Source: Bacillus alkalisoli
GTDB taxonomy: Bacteria > Bacillota > Bacilli > Bacillales > Bacillaceae_I
Length of the DNA: 64,000 nt
Assembly (NCBI RefSeq): GCF_002797415.1
Contig: NZ_KZ454944.1
Location: 2,498,665 to 2,562,664, forward strand
Reading direction: 5' to 3'
This document shows positions 57,134-64,000 of this stretch, piece by piece (position 1 is the stretch's first letter; every line of letters starts with the position of its first letter). The notes under the pieces are model-generated. The model saw nothing but the letters and a program-made list of their open reading frames with translations. It searched no databases and had not been told where the DNA came from. The translations under genes and the position numbers were made by a program.

Positions 57134-57976
57134 ATGATGAATATTGACCTTACAAATTTTGATATCTATGCTGTACTAACAGCGCTTGGAATTATTTTTA
57201 TTAGACTTTGCGTGATATTAATTGCATACTCAGTTATTAAATCATTAGGCAATAAATTAATTTCCAAACTATTTCAACGTGCACAAGATCGCCAAGGCTT
57301 AACAAGAGGACGAGCAATGACGTTGGAAAAACTCACGGTAAATATTTTTACATATGCGTTGATTTTCTTTCTATTCATCCTAGTCTTGGAGAACGTTTTT
57401 AATATTCGCGCCACTCCTATTTTAGCTGGTGCTGGTATTGTAGGATTAGCGGTTGGTTTTGGTGCACAAGGTCTTGTAAGTGACGTTGTAACAGGATTTT
57501 TTCTTTTGCTTGAAAAACAACTGGATGTTGGTGATTTTGTTACAACAGCTGGCATGTCAGGTATAGTAGAAGAAGTTGGATTACGCACAACAAAGTTGCG
57601 CGATTTTGACGGTACATTACATTTTATCCCTAACAGAGAAATAGCTAGTATGAGTAATCATTCTCGCGGTACTATGCGTGCGCTTGTTGATATGAGTATT
57701 TCTTATGACGATGACATTGATAAAGCAATGAAGGTACTTCAAGATGTATGCGATAAATTCGCCGTAGAAGAACCCGCTATAAAAGAAGGACCAAATGTTG
57801 TGGGAGTTCAAACATTAGGGGATTCTGATGTAGTTATTCGAATTGTTGCAAGAACAGAAAATATGGAACAATGGGCAGTAGAGCGTAAACTACGAAAAGC
57901 GATGAAAGAAGCGCTTGATGCGAACGGAATTGAAATACCTTTCCCACATCAAGTATTTATTGAAAAGAAGAACTAA
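57134..57976 (+). CDS. ykuT: Small-conductance mechanosensitive channel, MscS family (YkuT)
   Basis: 280 residues. Three membrane helices followed by a pore helix AGAGIVGLAVGFGAQGLVSDVVTGFFLL (Gly/Ala packed, residues about 99-126) and the cytosolic beta-domain beginning FVTTAGMSGIVEEVGLRTTKLRDFDGTLHFIPN. It releases solutes on osmotic down-shock. GAAAGG precedes ATG 57134. Monocistronic with terminator. Confidence 0.95.
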   Translation: MMNIDLTNFDIYAVLTALGIIFIRLCVILIAYSVIKSLGNKLISKLFQRAQDRQGLTRGRAMTLEKLTVNIFTYALIFFLFILVLENVFNIRATPILAGAGIVGLAVGFGAQGLVSDVVTGFFLLLEKQLDVGDFVTTAGMSGIVEEVGLRTTKLRDFDGTLHFIPNREIASMSNHSRGTMRALVDMSISYDDDIDKAMKVLQDVCDKFAVEEPAIKEGPNVVGVQTLGDSDVVIRIVARTENMEQWAVERKLRKAMKEALDANGIEIPFPHQVFIEKKN

Positions 57977-58008
57977 AAAAGAAGAGCGAGATTTCGCTCT
58001 TTTTTTTT
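57974..58008. terminator. Terminator after ykuT
   Basis: Stem AAGAGCGAG-AT-TTCGCTCTT with eight T on the + strand. Confidence 0.88.
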
Positions 58009-58252
58009 AATGATTTAATTTACTTTCCACTTGCTGACAAACTTCATCTGCAGAAAGGCCACTTGCTTCGATTACGGACCCTGCAGTTACACTATTCGTA
58101 ATCCCCATTACATTATTATCAATACCAGTAATAACGCAGCAGTCACAGCCTTTTGCGTCATCTTCATTTGTAAGTTGTACGACATCGTACCCTTTTTGTT
58201 GAAGCGCTTCTTGTACTGCTGTTAACGATTGTTCTACACCAACTTTTGGCAT
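58007..58252 (-). CDS. ykuS: YkuS, UPF0180 family
   Basis: 81 residues from ATG 58252, eight bases after GAGGAGGTGG-like AGGAGG; the longer frame passes through it. Segment [24 protein letters not shown] and [17 protein letters not shown] with the paired cysteines are the family marks. Small cytosolic protein of unknown function. Follows dapL by about 65 bases. Confidence 0.92.
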   Translation of the reverse strand: MPKVGVEQSLTAVQEALQQKGYDVVQLTNEDDAKGCDCCVITGIDNNVMGITNSVTAGSVIEASGLSADEVCQQVESKLNH

Positions 58253-58318
58253 AAATTCCACCTCCTCAAAGATAATTTCTCTCATAGAGTAAAATTTATG
58301 CAAAAATAATTTGGTGAT

Positions 58319-59434
58319 TTATCGTGACATGTACTTCGTAATGAGAGCAATTGCTTTTTCTATAGCATCTTCATTAGGGTTAAGTTTGGAATGGTGTAAC
58401 CCAAACGGGGAACCTACACCCAACCAAAACATAAAACCAGGTATGTTTTCAATCATGTATCCATAATCTTCACCAGTCATAGCTTCTTGACATTCGATTA
58501 ACTTAATATCCGTCTCATCTTGAACAAAGTTCATAAATTCTTCCGTTAATGTATGATCATTATACACTTGGTGGTACATGCAACCATAATCGATAGTAGC
58601 TTGACAATTAAAACCAACTTCAATTCCTTTCACTACCGATTCAATACGGTCTTTTACGCTTTTCATAGATGTAGCAGACAGCGTACGAATGGTTCCTTCT
58701 AGCCTTGCTTTCTCTGCTATAATATTTTGAACTGTTCCTCCAGTTATTTTTCCGACTGTAATAACTGCACTATCTAATGGATTAACATTTCTTGCTACTA
58801 TTGATTGTAACTGCGTAACAAGGTAGCTTGCTGCCACAACCATATCATTTGTATGATGAGGAAATGCAGCATGTCCTCCTTTACCGAGTAAATCAATAAA
58901 TAGTTCAGATGTATTTGCAAAAAGTAATCCTTGCTTTGTTGCAATTGTCCCAACTGGATATTCAGGTGCAATATGAAGAGCTATAATGTTATCAGGTTTC
59001 CACTTATGAAAAGATTCTGCTTGAATCATCGGTAAAGCCCCACCAGGCCCCTCTTCTGCAGGTTGGAATAGGAACAATATATGATCGTTTGGCTGGTTAT
59101 GAGCGAAATGAGTTAATATGCCTAATGCAATGGACATATGGAAATCATGTCCACAGGCATGCATCATTCCTTCATGCTTTGACATAAAAGGTAAATCTGT
59201 CTCTTCTGTTATTGGTAGTCCGTCCATATCCGCCCGATAACCGACCGTTTTATTACCAATAGATCCTTTTATAAATACGAATATACCAGTTCTCCATGTT
59301 TCTATTTCAAGATTATCATTTGGTAATCGTGATAGGTAGTTCAATAAATAGCTTTGTGTTTTATATTCTTCAAATCCTTTTTCAGGAATTAGGTGAAGGT
59401 CACGCCTAATTTCAACATACGATTTTTCAGTCAT
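58319..59434 (-). CDS. dapL: N-acetyldiaminopimelate deacetylase (DapL/YkuR)
   Basis: 371 residues, M20 metallopeptidase family. Removes acetyl from N-acetyl-LL-diaminopimelate in the lysine/peptidoglycan precursor pathway, the acetylase branch of Bacillus. Metal motifs [25 protein letters not shown] and [11 protein letters not shown] are intact, and [10 protein letters not shown] holds the last ligand. AGGAGAGAGAAG-like site precedes ATG 59434. Downstream of dapH with a hairpin between. Confidence 0.95.
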   Translation of the reverse strand: MTEKSYVEIRRDLHLIPEKGFEEYKTQSYLLNYLSRLPNDNLEIETWRTGIFVFIKGSIGNKTVGYRADMDGLPITEETDLPFMSKHEGMMHACGHDFHMSIALGILTHFAHNQPNDHILFLFQPAEEGPGGALPMIQAESFHKWKPDNIIALHIAPEYPVGTIATKQGLLFANTSELFIDLLGKGGHAAFPHHTNDMVVAASYLVTQLQSIVARNVNPLDSAVITVGKITGGTVQNIIAEKARLEGTIRTLSATSMKSVKDRIESVVKGIEVGFNCQATIDYGCMYHQVYNDHTLTEEFMNFVQDETDIKLIECQEAMTGEDYGYMIENIPGFMFWLGVGSPFGLHHSKLNPNEDAIEKAIALITKYMSR

Positions 59435-59477
59435 ACTTCTCTCTCCTCATCTTACATATCCAAAATACACATACAAC

Positions 59478-59517
59478 AAAGGCGCGGAAATTTCTCCACG
59501 CCTTTTGCCTATTTTTT
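59478..59517 (-). terminator. Hairpin between dapH and dapL
   Basis: On the - strand AAAGGCGTGGAGA-AAT-TTCCGCGCCTTT; no T-run of more than three follows. Probably partial termination or an mRNA stabiliser inside the dapH-dapL transcript. Confidence 0.5.
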
Positions 59518-60226
59518 ATAATTGACGAAGTTCTTGTTTAATTTCTGTTTTTGACTTTGTTTTTTCATCAATATCTTTAATTTTTCTTGCTGGAGTACCA
59601 GCGACTACTGTATATGGTGCTACATCATCAATAACAATCGCTCCAGCAGCAACAACTGCACCTTTTCCAACTGTTACACCTTCTAAAACTACAGCATTTG
59701 CCCCAATTACTACATCGTCTTCTACTACTACGGGCTTAGCTGACGGCGGCTCAATAACACCCGCAAGAACAGTTCCCGCTCCGATGTGACAGTTCTTCCC
59801 AACAGTAGCACGACCACCTAATACTACATTCATATCAATCATAGTACCTTCGCCGATAACAGCTCCAATATTTATTGACGCACCCATCATAATAACAGCA
59901 TTGTCACCAATTTCAACTTGGTCGCGAATGATTGCACCTGGTTCGATACGAGCTTTAATACCCTTCATATCTAATAAAGGAATAGCCGAATTGCGGCGGT
60001 CATTTTCTACAACATAATCTTCAATTTTTGCTTCGTTTTGTTGTAAAGCTTCTTGGATCTCTGCCCATTCACCGAATACAACTCCTGTATTTCCAGTGAC
60101 GAATACTTTAGAAGCTTCGCCGAAGTTAATTCCTTCTAATTCACCTTGTACATAAACTTTTACAGGTGTAGATTTTTTACTATTTTGAATAAAAGAGATA
60201 ATTTCGTTTGCATCCATCATTTTCAT
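59516..60226 (-). CDS. dapH: Tetrahydrodipicolinate N-acetyltransferase (DapH/YkuQ)
   Basis: 236 residues. Acetylates L-tetrahydrodipicolinate with acetyl-CoA, before DapX/PatA and DapL. N-terminal DapH domain ([16 protein letters not shown]) and a left-handed beta helix of hexapeptide repeats from about residue 85 ([36 protein letters not shown]) to 205. AGGAGG precedes ATG 60226 at the right distance. First gene of dapH-dapL-ykuS. Confidence 0.97.
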   Translation of the reverse strand: MKMMDANEIISFIQNSKKSTPVKVYVQGELEGINFGEASKVFVTGNTGVVFGEWAEIQEALQQNEAKIEDYVVENDRRNSAIPLLDMKGIKARIEPGAIIRDQVEIGDNAVIMMGASINIGAVIGEGTMIDMNVVLGGRATVGKNCHIGAGTVLAGVIEPPSAKPVVVEDDVVIGANAVVLEGVTVGKGAVVAAGAIVIDDVAPYTVVAGTPARKIKDIDEKTKSKTEIKQELRQL

Positions 60227-60358
60227 TTTTGTGTCCTCCTATGTATGTATTGCATAATGAAGGAGCTTTCACTAACTATGAAAGCTCATTATTCCTTTAC
60301 TCTACCAAACAAAAAATAGTGTGACAAGTAATTTACACTCTAAGTTCTTTTTGAGATT

Positions 60359-61186
60359 TTAAATTTTCATATCATTCTTTCTTCCAATAATTCGAACAAT
60401 AAAAAATCCAATTATGAAAGTAAGAATACTAATAATATTCATTATTATGTTTGATGATATTCCTGGAAATACAACAACAGCAGAACCCAGCACTAACCCT
60501 ATAATGACTGCAAACGTCCCAACGGCAAAATGATTTAGCAAATACCTAACTATTTTGCTACAAAGAATAAAACCTATTATAATTCCTGCAGCAAATGTAA
60601 ATATTATTGGAAAGTTGAAATTACTAATAGCTGAAATAGCTGATGCGTACGTGCCAATAACTAACAACACTAAAGAGCCACTTATTCCAGGTAATAATAG
60701 AGCCATACTAGCTATCCAACCAGAAAAAAAGAAAAGGAAAAAAGTTGAAAATGTTAATTCATTAATAATCACTGCCTCTGTACTATTTTTAAATGGTGCC
60801 ATGGCGGCGACTAATAGAAATGCAATAAAAAGTAAACCGAAATGTCTCTTGGTAAAGTTATTCTTTATATCCGCTGTTTTTACTAACATCGGTATTATTC
60901 CAAAAATAAGACCTATAAACAAAAATGATGTTGGTTGAATAAAGTTTTCCATTAAGAATTCCATTAGGTTACTAAAAGCAAATATTGCAGCTACCATTCC
61001 AATACCTAAAGGTAGTAAGAAAGGTATTTGTTTGTACCAATCTCGGCTAAAAAATCGGTTGATAGAGTTAATTAATTGTTCATATATACCTAAAATAAAC
61101 GCCATCGTTCCCCCACTTACACCCGGAACTAAGTCGCTGATTCCCATAATAACCCCACGATAGAGGTTTTTCCATTCCATTTTCAT
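60359..61186 (-). CDS. DUF368 integral membrane protein
   Basis: 275 residues, about eight membrane helices. The DUF368 mark is the N-terminal SDLVPGVSGGTMAFILGIYEQLI, repeated in degenerate form in LLLPGISGSLVLLVIGTY. Recent reports connect DUF368 proteins with undecaprenyl phosphate recycling (PopT), which would place it in wall synthesis; that assignment is by family only. It sits between dapH and ccpC, where Bacillus subtilis has the flavodoxin genes ykuN-ykuP. Confidence 0.88.
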   Translation of the reverse strand: MKMEWKNLYRGVIMGISDLVPGVSGGTMAFILGIYEQLINSINRFFSRDWYKQIPFLLPLGIGMVAAIFAFSNLMEFLMENFIQPTSFLFIGLIFGIIPMLVKTADIKNNFTKRHFGLLFIAFLLVAAMAPFKNSTEAVIINELTFSTFFLFFFSGWIASMALLLPGISGSLVLLVIGTYASAISAISNFNFPIIFTFAAGIIIGFILCSKIVRYLLNHFAVGTFAVIIGLVLGSAVVVFPGISSNIIMNIISILTFIIGFFIVRIIGRKNDMKI

Positions 61187-61266
61187 ATGCTATGCTCACC
61201 CTTACACTTAATCTAAATTATACATTTCATAATGTTACTACTTTTCTTGTGATTAATCTACCAAAA

Positions 61267-62139
61267 CTATTCTGCGAATTCTTCTAATATATCCATGAAA
61301 GCTTCTACTTGCTTTAATTGAAAAGTTGACTCGTATCCAATTAACCAAGTATCCCTTTTTAATACATCCGTTTCATTGTTTCCTAAGGGTATTTTGTTTA
61401 TATGAGTATCATTGTCTTGTATTGTAACGGAGGGTAATATTGCATAACCTATTCCGTTCAATGCCATTTGCTTACACGTTTCAATTTGATCTACTACGAT
61501 TGTTCGCTTTGGTGCATTCGGAAAATGTCGACGCCACCATACTTGAATCTCTTGATAGTATGTTGAATCACTTTTAAACTGAATAAAAGGTCTTTCTGTA
61601 TGAGCCAACTCGTCTATCGTAGTTATGTCGGTATCGACTAAATAGAGTGTATCACTCAACACATGTTTCTTAACACCCTTCCACTCAGGATTTCCTCGAA
61701 TTATTCCGACATGAACTTCATCTTCATATAAACTTTTTAATATATCACTACTCCATCCAGTTACAAGTGAGACTTTTGCTTGTGGATATTGTTTAATAAA
61801 TCTTTTTAGTACTTTTGGCAACCAATATTGCCCAATAATAGTAGCTACTGCAATCTTTAACGTTCCATTTACTTTCTCATCATCCAAAGAATTAATTTCT
61901 TCTCTTACTTTACCTTCTCTTTGTAACACTTCATCAGCAAACTGTACAATCCTTTCCCCTGCAGGTGTAATTAATAAACCTTTTTGAGTTCTGATAAAAA
62001 TTTTAGTCCCCCAACCTTTCTCAATAGATTGGAGTCGTTGGGACAAAGCGGGTTGAGAAACAAAAAGCCTTTCTGCTGCTTTACGCATATTTTTCTCTTT
62101 CGCTAGAACGGTCAAAATTTCAAATTCAGATGTATTCAT
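61267..62139 (-). CDS. ccpC: LysR-type regulator CcpC (YkuM)
   Basis: 290 residues from ATG 62139, eight bases after GGAGG; the longer frame begins before that site. N-terminal winged helix MRKAAERLFVSQPALSQRLQSIEKGWG and an effector domain with TGWSSDILKSLYEDEVHVGIIRGNPEWKG. In Bacillus subtilis CcpC represses citB and citZ unless citrate is present. Here it probably links citrate to the citric-acid-cycle genes elsewhere. Divergent from the TSUP gene. Confidence 0.93.
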   Translation of the reverse strand: MNTSEFEILTVLAKEKNMRKAAERLFVSQPALSQRLQSIEKGWGTKIFIRTQKGLLITPAGERIVQFADEVLQREGKVREEINSLDDEKVNGTLKIAVATIIGQYWLPKVLKRFIKQYPQAKVSLVTGWSSDILKSLYEDEVHVGIIRGNPEWKGVKKHVLSDTLYLVDTDITTIDELAHTERPFIQFKSDSTYYQEIQVWWRRHFPNAPKRTIVVDQIETCKQMALNGIGYAILPSVTIQDNDTHINKIPLGNNETDVLKRDTWLIGYESTFQLKQVEAFMDILEEFAE

Positions 62140-62261
62140 TACTATCTCCTCCCTCATACGCAATAAGTAAATCTTATGTTATTTGTTAATTATTTTATAA
62201 TTTCATTATGACTTAATAACACATAAAATAAAAGAGAAGTCGAGAGAAAAGGATGATATTA

Positions 62262-62987
62262 ATGGAACAGTACCTTTTCATTACGTTAATTGGTTTTGTA
62301 GCAACATTTATTGGAACGCTCGGTGGTGGTGGTGGTCTTATAAGTTTACCCGCAATGTTGTTTTTAGGAGTACCTATTCATAGTGCGATTGCCGCTAATA
62401 AATTCTCCAATACTTTTAGTTCATTTAGTAGCTTTTTTGCCTTATGGAGAAAGAAAGAAGTAAATGCAAAACTAGCTTTTTCCTTATTACCATTTACAAT
62501 GGCTGGAGGTGTCATAGGTGCGATAGGTGCATCCATTTTAGAAGAACATACTCTTTTATATATCGCGCTATTTTTACTTATTTTTTCTATTTTCTTGAAT
62601 AACGCTAAAGATATGTTCCGTTTCATTTCTAGAAAGCAAAAGAAGTTATTTTCCCCTACTTATTTTATGATTGGTGCTTATGACGGTTTTTTTGGTCCAG
62701 GGCAAGCAATTATGTTAATGCATAGCTTCTTATCTTCTGGCTATTCATATGTTACCTCTATCGGTTTATCACGTCTTCAAACATTCGCAAGTTGCATTAT
62801 GTCCTTTCTTGTTTACTTTTCCTTTGGTTATTTTGATTGGAGAGTTGGTGGGGCATTGGCAATAGGTTCTTTCATAGGGGCACTAACAGCAGTCTTAGTA
62901 GCTCCAAAACTATCAAACTTACCATGGAAACATATACTAACGTTTTGTTCTATTTGTATAGTCGTATATCTAATTTTCAAGCTATAG
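62262..62987 (+). CDS. TSUP/TauE-SafE family permease
   Basis: 241 residues, seven to eight helices. The family's N-terminal glycine motif FIGTLGGGGGLISLPA and the repeat GGALAIGSFIGALTAV are present. The members carry sulfite, sulfoacetate or other organic anions; the substrate is unknown. Start ATG 62262 (MEQYLF) follows AAAAGG by nine bases; the upstream ATG at 62253 overlaps the site. Translated in series with the next gene, 11 bases away. Confidence 0.88.
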   Translation: MEQYLFITLIGFVATFIGTLGGGGGLISLPAMLFLGVPIHSAIAANKFSNTFSSFSSFFALWRKKEVNAKLAFSLLPFTMAGGVIGAIGASILEEHTLLYIALFLLIFSIFLNNAKDMFRFISRKQKKLFSPTYFMIGAYDGFFGPGQAIMLMHSFLSSGYSYVTSIGLSRLQTFASCIMSFLVYFSFGYFDWRVGGALAIGSFIGALTAVLVAPKLSNLPWKHILTFCSICIVVYLIFKL

Positions 62988-62998
62988 GAGAGATAGAA

Positions 62999-63364
62999 AT
63001 GAATATTCATTATAAAAGAATTCACCATGTACAAATTTGTATTGATCACGGATTAGAGGATAAAGCAAGAGAATTTTACACAGATATACTTCAAATGAAA
63101 GAAATTGCGAAACCTGATTCTTTAATAGCAAACGGTGGCTTATGGTATAAAGTTGGTGACATTGAGCTTCATATCGGTACAGAATCTAATAAAACAGAGA
63201 GTAAAAGGCATCCTGCATTTGAAGTTCAAAATCTCAAACAGATTAAAAACTATTTTATAGAAAAAGGTATTAAGATCAACGAAGAAAAACCAATCCCAAA
63301 TATGGACCGTTTTAGCTTTAGAGATCCATTTGGAAATAGAATAGAGTTTCTAGAAATGCAGTAA
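62999..63364 (+). CDS. VOC/glyoxalase-fold protein
   Basis: 121 residues. Vicinal oxygen chelate fold: HHVQICIDHGLEDKAREFYTDILQM at the start, LWYKVGDIELHIGTE in the middle and the closing DRFSFRDPFGNRIEFLEM with the typical metal Glu. Possible lyase or resistance-type enzyme; the substrate is unknown. GGAGAG precedes ATG 62999 and the gene follows the TSUP gene directly. Confidence 0.88.
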   Translation: MNIHYKRIHHVQICIDHGLEDKAREFYTDILQMKEIAKPDSLIANGGLWYKVGDIELHIGTESNKTESKRHPAFEVQNLKQIKNYFIEKGIKINEEKPIPNMDRFSFRDPFGNRIEFLEMQ

Positions 63365-63394
63365 CTTTTACTACTATAATAACAGTAAAAAGTC

Positions 63395-63506
63395 GTGCCG
63401 ATTGTGTGGCCGCTTTCCACGGGGGAGGCGGTGCCTCGAACCCAAAGGCTCTGCGGGGTCTCACCAGCCTTTCCGCTCTCGCAGGAGTCGTCTACACAAC
63501 CGGCAC
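63395..63506. repeat. GC-rich Bacillus palindromic repeat
   Basis: Inverted ends GTGCCGATTGTGTGG and CTACACAACCGGCAC surround 80 bases with CACGGGGGAGGCGGTG and CTGCGGGGTCTCACC. This is a common intergenic repeat of Bacillus-group genomes (CCGCGGGGTCTCA type). It lies after the VOC gene and could fold as a large hairpin that ends transcription. Confidence 0.75.
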
Positions 63507-63538
63507 TATGTTTTAATTAAATACAATTTTTGTTTATT

Positions 63539-63663
63539 TGAGTCCGTTTCATAATGTATGATTACATACGAAAAACGAATGGTAGCATCGCGAACATATT
63601 ATTTTGCATTACACTAAATTATTCGTTTTTCATTAAACGAACCGTAATTATGATATTGATTCA
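63539..63663 (+). repeat. Dispersed TIR element, copy E
   Basis: 125 bp, the best-kept short form: left end TGAGTCCGTTTCATAATG, inner arms CGAAAAACGAATGG and ATTCGTTTTTCATTAAACGAACCG, right end TAATTATGATATTGATTCA. Same orientation as all other copies. Confidence 0.85.
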
Positions 63664-63698
63664 TTTACTAATACTTTTCAAATCTCTTTTTTCCATTA

Positions 63699-64000
63699 CT
63701 ACTCTTTTTTCGGCAACAAGAGTATTAATAAGAAACTAATTACCGCGAATATACCTACTACCGCATATACAGTTTGTAAGGAAGTGGTTAATCCCGCTTG
63801 TAAAATAGAAATAAGACTATCGGAAAGTTGTGAACGTCGCTCTTCGTCTAGTAATAGAGTCGTAGAGTCTATCGATAGTTCATCAGCAACACCATTCTCT
63901 GATAAATGCTGTTGAAGCCTAGAGTTTAAAATACCACCTAACAACGCTGCACCTATCGTACTACCTAGTGTGCGCATAAACATATTAGAGGCTGTAGCTA
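63699..64000 (-). CDS. C-terminal part of an MFS drug exporter (DHA2/EmrB-QacA type, partial)
   Basis: The frame runs off the window at 64000, leaving the last 100 residues. NMFMRTLGSTIGAALLGGIL is the conserved helix of DHA2 transporters, followed by a periplasmic-side loop and a final helix VYAVVGIFAVISFLLILLLPKKE. Proton-driven efflux of drugs or lipophilic compounds is the family role. TIR element copy E lies 36 bases after the stop. Confidence 0.85.
   Translation of the reverse strand, partial: ATASNMFMRTLGSTIGAALLGGILNSRLQQHLSENGVADELSIDSTTLLLDEERRSQLSDSLISILQAGLTTSLQTVYAVVGIFAVISFLLILLLPKKE

Noticed and set aside
60227-60358. Lysine riboswitch upstream of dapH
   Set aside because: The gap is only about 130 bases and shows one simple hairpin (AGCTTTCA..TGAAAGCT), far too small for an L box.

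Overview
The window is chromosomal core sequence from a low-GC, endospore-forming Firmicute of the Bacillaceae. The evidence is the AT-rich codon use, GGAGG-type ribosome binding sites, several TTG starts, sporulation genes (ylbD, ylaJ, ytvI and the CsfG RNA) and a gene order that follows Bacillus subtilis from ylbJ back to ykuM (ccpC), read in the reverse direction. I see no tRNA, rRNA, CRISPR array, prophage or intact insertion sequence.

Layout. 1-9.4 kb: end of a probable ylbJ, coaD, rsmD, the CsfG RNA, then the ylbG/ylbF/ylbE/ylbD/ylbC/ylbB block with small lineage genes between them, a LysM-CAP protein, a YugN-like protein and an orphan Asp23-like protein. 9.6-19.1 kb: a YtvI-type membrane protein and the caa3 cytochrome oxidase cluster (DUF420 protein, ctaG, ctaF, ctaE, ctaD, ctaC, ctaB) with divergent ctaA. 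19.1-32.2 kb: pyc, a gene-free stretch of repeats where B. subtilis has ftsW, ylaN, glutaminase, ylaK, ylaJ, ylaL, ylaI, ylaH, typA and ylaF. 32.2-40.3 kb: suhB/yktC, ykzI, yktB, yktA, an FMN oxidoreductase, speA, the dual-function RNA SR1 with its peptide SR1P, DUF3055 and DUF1885 proteins, a lipid-anchored polysaccharide deacetylase and a small thioredoxin-like lipoprotein. 40.3-51.4 kb: pdhABCD, ykyA, def, ykrA, rpoY-rnjA and ktrC. 51.6-64 kb: the heterodimeric ABC exporter yknUV, ykuV/ykuU redox proteins, ykuT, the lysine/diaminopimelate genes dapH-dapL with ykuS, a DUF368 protein, ccpC, a TSUP transporter, a glyoxalase-fold protein and the end of an MFS exporter.

The genes form a central-metabolism and respiration block: pyruvate dehydrogenase feeds acetyl-CoA, pyruvate carboxylase refills oxaloacetate, CcpC represses the citrate branch, SR1 links sugar catabolism (a cre site lies just downstream of its promoter) to arginine metabolism, and ctaA/ctaB supply haem A to the caa3 oxidase.

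The least ordinary content is non-coding. There is a family of about 150-bp intergenic elements with terminal inverted repeats (six copies, all in one orientation); composite elements bounded by AGAGTCTGGGAC-type ends that carry 52-bp palindromic tandem units; a related 52-bp array at the place of the missing ftsW; a probable orphan right end of an IS200/IS605-type element; repeated 12-bp palindromes before pdhA; and a 23-residue basic peptide ORF whose ribosome binding site could be sequestered. Starts below were moved from the longest frame to the best ribosome binding site where the sequence justified it.
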